From positions 682,001-746,000 of the forward strand of contig NZ_CP015163.1 of NCBI RefSeq assembly GCF_003312875.1: a stretch of DNA of 64,000 bases, in the 5' to 3' direction. The stretch comes from Amycolatopsis albispora (GTDB taxonomy: Bacteria > Actinomycetota > Actinomycetes > Mycobacteriales > Pseudonocardiaceae). Position numbers and translations under genes: made by a program. Under the pieces are notes generated by a model. It worked only from the letters and a program-made list of their open reading frames with translations, was not told the origin of the DNA and ran no database searches. Of this stretch, positions 27,392 through 37,849 are shown in pieces (position 1 is the stretch's first letter; each line of letters begins with the position of its first letter).

Positions 27392-28174
27392 ATGACACAT
27401 GGTCTCGGTTACACGGTGAACTGCTCGATCCTGCTCACCGACCTGCCGCTGCTCGAACGCCCGGCGGCGGCCAGGGCGGCGGGCTTCGACGCGGTCGAGT
27501 TCTGGTGGCCGTTCGCCGAGGCGGTCCCGGCCGACGCGGAGGTCGAAGGCTTCGTCACCGCCATCGAAGACGCCGGGGTCCGGCTCACCGGCCTGAACCT
27601 CGCCGCCGGTGACATGCCCGCCGGGGACCGCGGCCTGATTTCCTGGCCGGGCCGGGAAAAGGAGCTGCGCGACAACCTCGACGTGGTGGTGGAGATCGGC
27701 AAGCGGCTCGGCTGCCTGATCTTCAACGCGCTGTACGGAAACCGGATCGAGGGCGTCGCGCCCGAGCGGCAGGACGAACTCGCCGCCGAGAACCTGGCGC
27801 ACGCGGCGAACGCGGTCGGCACCATCGGCGGCCGGATCGTGGTCGAGCCGGTCAGCGGGATCGACGCCTATCCGCTGAAAACCGCCGCGGACGCGCTCGG
27901 GGTGATCGACCGGGCCGCCGCCGGAAACGTGTCGCTGCTCGCGGACTTCTACCACCTCGCGGTCAACGGGGACGACGTGCCGTCGGTGATCTCGGCCCAC
28001 GCCGAGCGGATCGGCCACGTGCAGATCGCCGACGCGCCGGGCCGGGGCGCGCCGGGCACCGGCGAACTGCCGCTGGACGACTGGCTCACCGCGCTCGAAG
28101 CGGCGGGCTACTCGGGGCTCGTGGGCCTGGAGTACAAGGCCGCCGAAGACCCGTTCGCCTGGCTCCGGCGCTGA
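27392..28174 (+). CDS. hyi: Hydroxypyruvate isomerase
   Basis: A 260-residue TIM-barrel protein of the xylose-isomerase-like family. GLGYTVNCSILLTDLPLLER and GFDAVEFWWPF match Hyi N-termini, and the metal-binding Glu and Asp residues lie in IVVEPVSGIDAYP, LLADFYHLAVNGDD, HVQIADAPGRGAPGTGEL and GLVGLEYKA. It interconverts hydroxypyruvate and tartronate semialdehyde. ATG 27392 has AAAGGAGG upstream, 26 bases after the FAD/Fe-S gene. Its neighbours supply the substrate (SgaA) and consume the product (GlxR), so the operon is metabolically closed. Confidence 0.92.
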   Translation: MTHGLGYTVNCSILLTDLPLLERPAAARAAGFDAVEFWWPFAEAVPADAEVEGFVTAIEDAGVRLTGLNLAAGDMPAGDRGLISWPGREKELRDNLDVVVEIGKRLGCLIFNALYGNRIEGVAPERQDELAAENLAHAANAVGTIGGRIVVEPVSGIDAYPLKTAADALGVIDRAAAGNVSLLADFYHLAVNGDDVPSVISAHAERIGHVQIADAPGRGAPGTGELPLDDWLTALEAAGYSGLVGLEYKAAEDPFAWLRR

Positions 28175-28203
28175 ACTGTCCACAAGGGAGTGAAAGGAAA
28201 GGG

Positions 28204-29082
28204 ATGAGCGAGCAGCGCACGGTCGCGGTGATCGGCCTCGGCATCATGGGCGGCCCGATGGCCGCCAACCTGGTCAAGGCCGGTTACCAGGTGACCGGCT
28301 TCAACCGCGGCAAGCAGAAGGTGGACGCGCTCGTCGCGCAGGGCGGCCGTGGCGCGGAAAGCGTGGCCGAGGCGGTGAGCGGTGCCGACGTGGTGCTCAC
28401 CATGCTGCCCGACTCGCCGGACGTGGAAGCCGTGGCGGAGGAACTCCTCGCGAACGCCCGCTCCGGCTGCCTGTGGATCGACGCCAGCACCATCCGGCCC
28501 GACGTGGCGGTCCGGCTCGCCGGAACCGCCGCCGAGCGCTCGGTCCGGATGATCGACGCCCCGGTTTCCGGTGGTGAGGCGGGTGCCGTCGAAGGCTCGC
28601 TGTCCATCATGGTCGGCGGCGCGGCCGAGGACGTGGAAGCCGCGCGGCCGGTGCTGGAAGCGGTCGGCTCGACGATCGTCCACGTAGGACCGTCCGGCTC
28701 GGGCCAGACGGTGAAGGCCGCGAACCAGCTGATCGTCGCGGGCACCATCGAACTGGTCGCCGAGGCGCTGGTTTTCCTGGACGCGCACGGCGTGGACGCC
28801 GAAGCCGCGGTCAAGGTGCTGGCCGGTGGCCTGGCGGGCAACCGCATCCTCGACCGCAAGGCCGCGGGCATGATCGCCGGCGACTACACCCCCGGCTTCC
28901 GCGTCGACCTGCACCACAAGGATCTCGGCATCGTCACCTCGGCCGCCCGCGAAGCCGGGGTTGCCATTCCGCTCGGCGCACTGGTCGCCCAGCTGATGGG
29001 CGCGCTGCGCGCCCGCGGCCACGGCTCGCTCGACCACTCGGCGCTGCGCCTGCTCGTCGAAGAACTGTCCGGGCACAAATGA
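28204..29082 (+). CDS. glxR: 2-hydroxy-3-oxopropionate (tartronate semialdehyde) reductase
   Basis: A 292-residue beta-hydroxyacid dehydrogenase. NAD(P)-binding motif [13 protein letters not shown] (residues 11-23), substrate-binding [11 protein letters not shown] (about 118-128) and catalytic Lys171 in GQTVKAANQ are all present. It reduces tartronate semialdehyde to D-glycerate. NRGKQKV after beta-2 suggests NADP(H). Start ATG 28204, 29 bases after hyi, with AAAGG just upstream. No glycerate kinase follows, so that step must be encoded elsewhere. Confidence 0.93.
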   Translation: MSEQRTVAVIGLGIMGGPMAANLVKAGYQVTGFNRGKQKVDALVAQGGRGAESVAEAVSGADVVLTMLPDSPDVEAVAEELLANARSGCLWIDASTIRPDVAVRLAGTAAERSVRMIDAPVSGGEAGAVEGSLSIMVGGAAEDVEAARPVLEAVGSTIVHVGPSGSGQTVKAANQLIVAGTIELVAEALVFLDAHGVDAEAAVKVLAGGLAGNRILDRKAAGMIAGDYTPGFRVDLHHKDLGIVTSAAREAGVAIPLGALVAQLMGALRARGHGSLDHSALRLLVEELSGHK

Positions 29083-29104
29083 CCGTCCGCAAAGGAGAGA
29101 CGCC

Positions 29105-30868
<1,764 letters not shown>

Positions 30869-30892
30869 CCGGGGTGCCGCGCACGCGCGAAG

Positions 30893-30950
30893 GCCGGCTC
30901 GGTGGGGAACCCGTTGGGTCCACGTGGGAAGGTTCCGGCACCGAGCCGGC
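30893..30950 (+). terminator. Long hairpin after gcl, probable operon terminator
   Basis: Perfect 12-base arms GCCGGCTCGGTG (30893-30904) and its complement (30939-30950). The stem can extend inward by a GGGAACC/GGTTCC pairing with a small bulge. It starts 25 bases after the gcl stop. No U-tract. The rest of the 244-base gap before the next gene shows nothing recognisable. Confidence 0.55.
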
Positions 30951-31112
30951 GGCCGCGACCGGGTCGCGATCCTGGACGGCGTCTTCCAGGCGTCACCGAC
31001 GATAGGCACCTCGGCTGGTGCCCGGCTCGGTTCTCACTCGGCTCCGATGAGTTTCGCGCGGCCCGCCGGTCTCTTCTTCGTGAGAAGGCAGGCCGAGCGA
31101 ACGGAGTCACTG

Positions 31113-31616
31113 ATGAGCGAGCCGAAGGGCCAGTACGTCACGGAGTTCAGCGAACCGGGCAGCGAGGTGGTGCCGTGGGCGGAAGTCGAAGCGGTGCTGC
31201 GTGACGCCGAGATGTTCTGGTTGTCCACCGTCCGCCGCGACGGGCGCCCGCACGTGGTGCCGCTGCCCGCCATGTGGCTCGACGGCAGGCTGCACTTCTG
31301 CACCGGCGCGCACGAGCAGAAGGCCCGCAACCTCGAAGCGAACCCGCGTTGCGCGCTCACCACCGGCACGAACTCCTACCGCTCCGGCCTCGACGTGATC
31401 GTCGAAGGCACCGCGGCCCGGATCGGCGACGAGGCGACGCTGACCCGGCTCGCCCGGATGTGGGCCGACAAGCTCGACTGGCCGTTCGAGGTGGTCGACG
31501 GCCAGTTCAGCGACCCTGGCAACAACGACCACCGCGCGCCGGTCTACGCGGTGACTCCAGCCAAGGTGCTCGCCTTCGGCAAGGCGCCGTACCGCCAGAT
31601 CCGGTACACGTTCTGA
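31113..31616 (+). CDS. Pyridoxamine-5'-phosphate-oxidase-like flavin/F420-binding protein
   Basis: A 167-residue split-barrel protein. LRDAEMFWLSTVRRDGRPHVVPLPAMWLDGRLHFCTGAHEQKARNLEANPRCALTTG (read in parts) is the core of the PNPOx-like family that binds FMN or F420. A C-terminal segment ends KAPYRQIRYTF. It is probably an F420- or FMN-dependent reductase of unknown substrate. ATG 31113 is preferred: GGAG lies 7 bases upstream and homology begins just after; the longer frame has no support. It is followed closely by an AraC regulator gene. Confidence 0.85.
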   Translation: MSEPKGQYVTEFSEPGSEVVPWAEVEAVLRDAEMFWLSTVRRDGRPHVVPLPAMWLDGRLHFCTGAHEQKARNLEANPRCALTTGTNSYRSGLDVIVEGTAARIGDEATLTRLARMWADKLDWPFEVVDGQFSDPGNNDHRAPVYAVTPAKVLAFGKAPYRQIRYTF

Positions 31617-31647
31617 GCGCGAAAGGGCAGTTCTCGCGTGCGATGCT

Positions 31648-32487
31648 GTGCGCGTGGAGTACGTGTCCAGAGTGCCGCGACCGCCGCTGGACGGGCTGAT
31701 CGACGACCTCTACTACCTGGCGGGCGCGCCGCCGTACGCCCGGCTGACGTTGCCGCCTGCGCCGTCGGCGTTGCTCATCGTCAATCTCGGCGCGCCGTTC
31801 CGCATCCGCACCGGAACCGGCACCGCGGAGTACGCCGACGGCTGCGTGATCACCATGCCCACCCGTGCGTACGAGTTCAGCTACCCGCCCCGGACCCGGT
31901 CCGTCGGCGTGCACTTCAAGCCGTGGGGACCGGCGCCGTTCCTGCCGATGCCCGCGGCCGAGCTGTGTGACCGCCCGGTGACGGTGGAGCAGGTTTGGGG
32001 CCGTCCCGCCGTTGCCGAGCTGCGGGACCGGCTGGCCACGGCGGCCGGACCGCACGAGATGCTGACGCTGCTCGAAGACGAGCTGGTGCGACGGCTGTCC
32101 GAGACCACCGGCCTCGGGCTGGTCCGCCACACGAGCAGCGTCATCGCGGCGACCGGCGGGGCGGTGACGATCGGCGACCTGGGCGTGGCGGCCGGTGTCA
32201 GCAGCACCCACCTGGCACAGCGGTTCAAGCAGCTGATCGGCATCACGCCGAAGCGGCTGGCCCGCACCTACCGTTTCACCACCACGGTGTTCGCGATCGA
32301 CCCCACCGGTCCGGTCGACTGGGGCGAGCTCGCCAGTCGCGCGGGTTACTTCGACCAAGCCCACTTCGGCCACGAGTTCCGCGCGTTCACCGGGCTCACG
32401 CCGACCCGGTACCTCGAAGTCCGGCGGCGGTTCCAACGCGAACACCCCGGCCACACGCTGGACGGCTGGCCGCTGCCCGCCGATTGA
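31648..32487 (+). CDS. AraC-family transcriptional regulator
   Basis: A 279-residue regulator. The N-terminal cupin-like sensor part includes DGCVITMPTRAYEFSYPPRTRSVGVHFKPWG (read in parts). The C-terminal double HTH runs over about residues 165-265 (TIGDLGVAAGVSSTHLAQRFKQLIGITPKRLARTYRF and WGELASRAGYFDQAHFGHEFRAFTGLTPTRYLEVRR, in parts). GTG codons at 31648 and 31654 are both possible starts. It lies 31 bases after the PNPOx-like gene and 66 bases before a DHFR-like gene on the same strand, and could regulate either. Confidence 0.92.
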   Translation: MRVEYVSRVPRPPLDGLIDDLYYLAGAPPYARLTLPPAPSALLIVNLGAPFRIRTGTGTAEYADGCVITMPTRAYEFSYPPRTRSVGVHFKPWGPAPFLPMPAAELCDRPVTVEQVWGRPAVAELRDRLATAAGPHEMLTLLEDELVRRLSETTGLGLVRHTSSVIAATGGAVTIGDLGVAAGVSSTHLAQRFKQLIGITPKRLARTYRFTTTVFAIDPTGPVDWGELASRAGYFDQAHFGHEFRAFTGLTPTRYLEVRRRFQREHPGHTLDGWPLPAD

Positions 32488-32553
32488 TTTTTTACAAGAG
32501 CGACCGCGCACGAGACGCTAGTTTGGGGCACCCCGAAAGCAGAGGAGAGCCCC

Positions 32554-33132
32554 GTGGGCAAGGTGGTCATGTACAGCTCGGTGTCGGTGGACGGTTTCAT
32601 CGCGGACGAGAATGACCAGCCCGGACCGCTGTTCGAGTGGCTGGTCAGCGGTGACGTGCCGTTGGACGGGAGCGGCGAGGTGAAGGTGTCGCGGGCGTCC
32701 TACGACTACACGCGGTCGTACTGGGACCAGATCGGGGCGACCATCGCCGGGCGCCACGTCTTCGACCTGACGGACGGCTGGGACGGGAAGCCGCCCGCCG
32801 GGGTCGATCACGTGGTTGTCGTGACGCACCGGCCGGCACCCGAGGGCTGGGACCCCGAAGCGCCGTTCCACTTCGTCGACGGCGTCGAGGCAGCCGTGGC
32901 CAAGGCGCAGGAACTGGCCGGTGACCGCATCGTCGAGGTCGCCGCCGGCGACGTCGGTGGCCAGGCGCTGGCCGCGGGCCTGGTCGACGAGGTGCGCATG
33001 GACGTGGTGCCCGTGGTGCTCGGGTCCGGCAAGCGCTACTTCGGGCCGGTCGACGCGCAGCACCTGCTGGAGGACCCGGACGTGCTTCAGGGCGACCGGG
33101 TCCTCCACCTGCGTTACCGGGTGCGCCGCTGA
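32554..33132 (+). CDS. DHFR/RibD-C-like reductase
   Basis: A 192-residue protein of the dihydrofolate-reductase-like family (RibD C-terminal type). KVVMYSSVSVDGFIADENDQPG at the N-terminus, GATIAGRHVFDLTDGWDG in the middle and the NADPH-binding-like VAAGDVGGQALAAGLVDEV followed by VPVVLGSGKRYF near the C-terminus are diagnostic. It is a predicted NADPH-dependent reductase of unknown substrate, not housekeeping FolA. Start GTG 32554 with GAGGAGAG upstream. Its stop is only 19 bases from the stop of the convergent RHS toxin gene, so it occupies the place where an immunity gene would be expected but on the wrong strand. Confidence 0.88.
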   Translation: MGKVVMYSSVSVDGFIADENDQPGPLFEWLVSGDVPLDGSGEVKVSRASYDYTRSYWDQIGATIAGRHVFDLTDGWDGKPPAGVDHVVVVTHRPAPEGWDPEAPFHFVDGVEAAVAKAQELAGDRIVEVAAGDVGGQALAAGLVDEVRMDVVPVVLGSGKRYFGPVDAQHLLEDPDVLQGDRVLHLRYRVRR

Positions 33133-33151
33133 CCGCACGGGCCTGAGCGCC

Positions 33152-36100
33152 CTACAGCTTCGGCTTCGGCCGGTTCGGGTTCTCCCAGAGCAGGTCGTTC
33201 GTGCCCAGCGGGACGAACTGTTTGGTGTTCTGGTCGAACACCACGTCGTGCACGAAGATCCGATCCACGTTCGGGTTGTGACGCAGGATCGGGAACTCTG
33301 TCATGTCGAAGACGTTGTCCGTGCGCCGCGCGATGCCGTCGGTCGGGTTCTCCGGGATCGGCCCGTCCTTGCCCGGCTGTACCAGGATGGCGTGCACGTC
33401 ACCCTTGGCGTTGCGCGCGAAGGCCGCCGAGGCGTCGTCCCAGATCGGCTTGTTGAACTCGCCCTCGTCCTTCCAGTTCGGCATGGTGATCTTGTTGCTG
33501 TCCAGCTTCGCTTCGAGCGTGGTGCCGTCGTTGCGGCGCGCGGTGTCGTTCGCCGTGTCCATCACCGAGTTCCAGTTGCCGTCTTTGTCGTGGCGGCCGC
33601 CGGACCAGAACCAGGCCCCGTTCGGATCGGTGTTCAGCAGGTCCTTCAGCTGCGGGCTCAGCTTGTAGTAGTCCTCCTCGCTGAGGTTGCGCAGGTCGAT
33701 GCCCTTGCCGTCGCCCGGCTTGCCGTCCGGTTTGGGCTGCGGCTGGTCGATGTGCCCGGCGTCGTTGCCCGTGCCGTCGCGGTTGGGCGCGCCGCTCGAA
33801 CCACCGCACTTGCCCGTGCCCGCGAGGCCGAGCGGGTCGGCGGCGAGCAGCGGGCTCGCGACGTAGGCCACCGGATTCGGCGCGGGCCGCAGGCCGAGCG
33901 GGTCCTGGCTGAGGTATCGGGCCGCGGTCGGGTCGTAGTAGCGGTAGACGTTGTAGTGCAGGCCGCTTTCGTCGTCGTGGTACTGGCCGGGGAACCGCAG
34001 CGGTGTCGAGGCCGCCGAAACCGACGGCTGCGCGATGCCCCACACGCTCGTGCGTGCTTCCCAGGCGACCCCGTTGTCGCTGAGCAGTTCCGTCGGCGTG
34101 CCGATGGCGTTGGTGACGATGGGGTAGAACCGCGTTTCGTGCGCGGGCCAGGCGTATTCGGCCTGGGCCACCGCGCGCCCGTCGAGCGGGTTGCGTTCCC
34201 AGGTGAGCACCGCCTTCGACCCGTCGTGGCGCTGGGTCAGCTGCTCGACCAGCTCGGGTCCGCTCCAGACGAACCGGATCTCGTCCGCCATCACCGGCAC
34301 CCCGCCGTCCCCGGCGACCCATCGCTGCTTGGCGAACCGCCTGCCGAGCGGGTCGTACAGATAGGTCCAGCGGGTGCCGTCCGGTGCGGTCAGGCCGGTC
34401 ATCCGGTCGAGCGGGTCCCAGGAGAACCGCCAGACGGACCCGGCGGTGTGGCGGGAGACCACGCGGCCCTGACCGTCGCTGGTGTAGTCGGACCACGGAG
34501 TGGTGGCGCTCGTGAGGTTCCCGCAGGCGTCGTAGGCGTACCGCTCGACCCCGGCTGGTGCCGACGCCTCGGTGACGCGGCCCGCTGCGTCGAGCCGGAA
34601 GCGCTGCGTGCCGGTCGCGGAGTCGTCGATGCCGACGACCTGCCCGTCGGCCCGGTAGTGGTACCGGCGCCGCTTGACCACCTGGCCACCGGCGGAGAGC
34701 ACCTGCTCGGCCAGCTGGTCCTGCTCGTCGAACGACTGGTGCAGCACCGGCACCCCGTCGAGACGGCGTTCGATTTCCCGGCCGGCCGTGTCGTAGCCGA
34801 ACCGCAGCTCGCGCCCGGCGGTTTGCAGCAGCACGGGCAGGCCGCCCTCGAAGAACCAGCTGCTGTCGGCCCCGCTCGGCGTACGCCGGTGCACGGCGTT
34901 CTCGTCGTAGTCCCAGCTGACCCCGAGCCCGTTGACCGATTCGGCGATCACGCGCCCGTGTTCGTCGCGGACGATGGTCAGCACGGAGTCCTGGTTGGTG
35001 GCGCGCTCCAGCTGGCCGAGCGCGTCGTAGGCGTACGTGGTGGTGCCGGTGGCCGTGCGCCGCTCGACGACGTTGCCGAGCTGGTCGTAGCGGTACTCGG
35101 TGACCTCGCCGAGCGCGTTCGTCATGCGGACAAGTTGCCCGGCGGCGTCGTAGGCGTAGCTCAGGCGACGGCCGTCGAAGTCCTCCTCGGCGACCAGGCG
35201 GCCCGCCGGATCGTAGGTGTAGCGCCAGGTCCGCCCGGCCGGATTGGTCACCGCGGTCAGCCGCAGTTCACCGTCGTAGGCGTAGGTCGTGCGGCCACCG
35301 GACGGATCGATTTCCGCCACGGGCAGGCCGAACGGGCCGTAACTGCGCCGGGTCACCTGACCGGCGGCACCCCGGTGCTCGATGGCGTTGCCCTCGGCGT
35401 CGAAGTGCCAGGTCTCGTGGCGGCCGAGCGGGCCGGTGCGGACCGAGCGGTTGCCCTCGACCGTCCACCCGAGACGGACAGCCGCACCGGACGCGGTCCG
35501 CGTGACCCGCGGGCGGCCGAACAGGTCGCGTTCGGCGGGGTCGCCGCCGACGGCCGGGTGCACGGCTGCTTCGTCGAGCGGGCTGGACAGTCCGTCCGCG
35601 CGGAACGGCTGGGCGATCCCCGCGGGCGCGGTGAACAGGTCGGGTGCTTCGCTCGCCGCGTATTCGCGCCGGGAGCCGTCGGCTTCGAGTGACACGGCAC
35701 CGTCCGCCGCGGCCGAAACCCGGACGACGGACCCGTCGGGACGGGTGATCTCCGCGAGTTCGCCGTCGTCGGTGTAGGTGTAGCGGGTGATCCGGCCGAG
35801 TTCGTCGGTACGGGAGAGCATCCGGTCGTAGGCGTCCCAGGTGAACCGGCGGGTGTTCCCGAGCGGGTCGGTCTCCTCGACCAGCTGACCGGCCGCGTTG
35901 AACCGGTACTCGCTGTGGTGGCCGAGCGCGTCGGTGTACCGGGTGACGCGGTTTTCGGTGTCGTAGCTGAACCGGCCGTCGTAGAAGCCGTCGGCGCCGA
36001 CGGTCTGCACGCAGCGGCCCGACCGGTCGTAGACGTACCGGTACCAGGTGCCGGTCCGGTCCTGCCAGCCGGACAGGCGCCCGGCCGGGTCGTAGTCGAA

Positions 36101-37768
36101 GGTCATCGGGCGGCCGGAGGAGTTGATCACCTGCGCCAGGTGCCCGGCGTTGTCGTAGCCGAACTTCACCACCGGCACAACGGTTCCGGCGCCCACCGCT
36201 TCCATGCCGACGATCCGCCCGCGCGACGAGGTGAACCGCACCTCGTGCCCGTCGGCACGCCGGAGCACGCTCGGCGCCCCGGTCGCGGCGTACTCGATGG
36301 TGACCCGCGGCGCGTTCTCGTATTCGACCGCGGTCAGCGGCAGCACACCCGCGCTCTGGCCGGGCGCGGTGGTGAACACCAGGGTCCGCCGGGCGGTCCG
36401 GTCGTCGAGATGGAAGCCGTCGCCGGTGCGGTGCAGCGGCCAGCGCGGCCCCTCGGCCGGGAGCACCGGCTCACCGGCGGCGGGCAGCGGGTAGACCAGG
36501 ATCATGCCGTCGGCGGAGTAGTAGCTGATCCGGTCCGCGCCGACCTCGACGCGCTGGTCCACAGTGGAGGCCCACGACGGGCCGAACCAGCGGCCGTCCC
36601 GGTAGGACGACACGTGCGTCCGCTCCAGCACCAGGTCCGGACTGCCCGCGATGGTCAGGTCGGCCTGCGTCATCACCACGCTGCCGGTGGCGATGTCCAC
36701 CGGGTCGGACTTGCAGTTCCGGTTGTCGGCCTCGACGGACCGGTCGCGTGAACCACCCGGCTGCCCGCCGCCTCCCGGCGACCTCGTGGTCGGGGGCGGC
36801 GGGCTGGGCGTGGGCGACGGGGTGGGCGCCGGGCTCGGCTCCGGATCCGGCGATTTGGACGTCGGTGGTGGCGGCGGCGTGTTCGACGGCGGCGGTGTGG
36901 GGTCGGGCTTGGCACTGCTGGCGGTGGTGCCCCCGCCACCACCGTTGTTGCCGCCGCCTCCGCCGTTGCTGTCCCCACCGCCGGAGCGCACGGTTTCGGG
37001 CTTGTCGACCTTGCCGCCCTTGATGTTCTTCAGCGCCTGGGACGCCTCACCGAAGGAGTCGGTCAGCTTCTTCAACAACGGCGACAGCTTGCGGATCGCG
37101 TCCACCAGCTTCTTGGTGATGTCGGCGATCTTCGCCGCGGTCTTGGCGACCGCCGCGACCACCTGCGGCACCACCCACGCCAACCCGATCCCGAGGGTGA
37201 ACAACACCTGCAACGCCCAGCTGATCAGATGCCCGACCAACTCCGCGATGATGTCGCGCACCAGCGACCGCACCGCACCGACAACCTCGCCCGCGGTGCC
37301 GATGCCGCTGGAGGCACCCTCGGCCGCCGACTGCGCCCCACTGATCAACGTCGCCGTATCAGCACCCCGCGTCCGGTACGCATCCCCGGCCGGGCCGATC
37401 CAGGACGCGGTGTCCTCCTCGATCATCTTCGCCAGGTCGGCGCTGATCGAGGACAGCTCGGTGCCGACGTTCTTCCACGTCTCCGAATGCGCCTTGATCT
37501 CATCCGGGTTCCCGGTCAGCGCGTCCAGCGCATCCGACAACGGCCCGACATGCTCCATCAACCAGCCAACCCCGGCCGCCAGGATCGACCCGAACGGATC
37601 CATCGCCATGCCCAGCGCATCCAGCGCGGCGCCGGCGGCACCGAGCACCCCGGCTGCCCAGTCACCGCTCTGGATCGCCTTGCTGGTCTCGTCGATCGAC
37701 TCCAGGATCGGAACGCCGGAAATCGCGGTGGTCGAGTCCTGCACCTCGGCGATCAGGGGATTGGCCAT
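33152..37768 (-). CDS. WXG-like/RHS polymorphic toxin with a CD38/ADP-ribosyl-cyclase-like C-terminal domain
   Basis: A 1538-residue protein. Residues 1-230: helical WXG100-like region with WIG at 123-125 and hydrophobic helices near 155-200, suggesting type VII export. Residues about 255-345: Gly/Pro/Ser linker. Then a DUF6531-type start (CKSDPVDIATGSVVMTQADL), about 900 residues of RHS/YD repeats (YDPAGRL, YDALGQL and similar), and the RHS core end RYLSQDPLGLRPAPNPVAYV. Residues about 1317-1538 form the toxin tip. WFWSGG (1386-1391), TLE with Glu1419, the stretch PIWDDASAAFARNAKGDVHA (Trp1443) and FDMTEF with Glu1491 line up by eye with CD38/Aplysia ADP-ribosyl cyclase motifs, including the catalytic Glu. 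Predicted action: NAD cleavage in a target cell. ATG 37768 is preferred over TTG 37780. Confidence 0.85.
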   Translation of the reverse strand: MANPLIAEVQDSTTAISGVPILESIDETSKAIQSGDWAAGVLGAAGAALDALGMAMDPFGSILAAGVGWLMEHVGPLSDALDALTGNPDEIKAHSETWKNVGTELSSISADLAKMIEEDTASWIGPAGDAYRTRGADTATLISGAQSAAEGASSGIGTAGEVVGAVRSLVRDIIAELVGHLISWALQVLFTLGIGLAWVVPQVVAAVAKTAAKIADITKKLVDAIRKLSPLLKKLTDSFGEASQALKNIKGGKVDKPETVRSGGGDSNGGGGGNNGGGGGTTASSAKPDPTPPPSNTPPPPPTSKSPDPEPSPAPTPSPTPSPPPPTTRSPGGGGQPGGSRDRSVEADNRNCKSDPVDIATGSVVMTQADLTIAGSPDLVLERTHVSSYRDGRWFGPSWASTVDQRVEVGADRISYYSADGMILVYPLPAAGEPVLPAEGPRWPLHRTGDGFHLDDRTARRTLVFTTAPGQSAGVLPLTAVEYENAPRVTIEYAATGAPSVLRRADGHEVRFTSSRGRIVGMEAVGAGTVVPVVKFGYDNAGHLAQVINSSGRPMTFDYDPAGRLSGWQDRTGTWYRYVYDRSGRCVQTVGADGFYDGRFSYDTENRVTRYTDALGHHSEYRFNAAGQLVEETDPLGNTRRFTWDAYDRMLSRTDELGRITRYTYTDDGELAEITRPDGSVVRVSAAADGAVSLEADGSRREYAASEAPDLFTAPAGIAQPFRADGLSSPLDEAAVHPAVGGDPAERDLFGRPRVTRTASGAAVRLGWTVEGNRSVRTGPLGRHETWHFDAEGNAIEHRGAAGQVTRRSYGPFGLPVAEIDPSGGRTTYAYDGELRLTAVTNPAGRTWRYTYDPAGRLVAEEDFDGRRLSYAYDAAGQLVRMTNALGEVTEYRYDQLGNVVERRTATGTTTYAYDALGQLERATNQDSVLTIVRDEHGRVIAESVNGLGVSWDYDENAVHRRTPSGADSSWFFEGGLPVLLQTAGRELRFGYDTAGREIERRLDGVPVLHQSFDEQDQLAEQVLSAGGQVVKRRRYHYRADGQVVGIDDSATGTQRFRLDAAGRVTEASAPAGVERYAYDACGNLTSATTPWSDYTSDGQGRVVSRHTAGSVWRFSWDPLDRMTGLTAPDGTRWTYLYDPLGRRFAKQRWVAGDGGVPVMADEIRFVWSGPELVEQLTQRHDGSKAVLTWERNPLDGRAVAQAEYAWPAHETRFYPIVTNAIGTPTELLSDNGVAWEARTSVWGIAQPSVSAASTPLRFPGQYHDDESGLHYNVYRYYDPTAARYLSQDPLGLRPAPNPVAYVASPLLAADPLGLAGTGKCGGSSGAPNRDGTGNDAGHIDQPQPKPDGKPGDGKGIDLRNLSEEDYYKLSPQLKDLLNTDPNGAWFWSGGRHDKDGNWNSVMDTANDTARRNDGTTLEAKLDSNKITMPNWKDEGEFNKPIWDDASAAFARNAKGDVHAILVQPGKDGPIPENPTDGIARRTDNVFDMTEFPILRHNPNVDRIFVHDVVFDQNTKQFVPLGTNDLLWENPNRPKPKL

Positions 37769-37813
37769 GGTGGTAGTCAAAGCAACCCGGCTGACCTGGA
37801 CAACTTCGTGCCC

Positions 37814-37834
37814 CGGCCGGTGCCCGACCGGCCG
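37814..37834 (-). terminator. Hairpin between the XpaC-like gene and the RHS gene
   Basis: Arms CGGCCGGT (37814-37821) and ACCGGCCG (37827-37834) with a 5-base loop, in the 81-base gap between the two minus-strand genes. It could terminate or attenuate read-through into the toxin gene. No U-tract follows. Confidence 0.45.
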
Positions 37835-37849
37835 CCGGACGTTGCCCGT

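Noticed and set aside
32554..33132. DHFR-like gene as the RHS immunity gene
   Set aside because: It is on the opposite strand, convergent, and belongs to a common soluble reductase family. No evidence supports immunity beyond position.
32921..35692. 923-residue open frame on the plus strand under the RHS gene
   Set aside because: It is a GC-rich antisense shadow of the RHS repeats, with Val/Arg-rich low-complexity translation and no motifs.
36780..36990. Low-complexity tract that could be taken for a tandem repeat
   Set aside because: It encodes the Pro/Gly/Ser linker of the RHS protein. The repetition follows from codon use, without a fixed DNA period.
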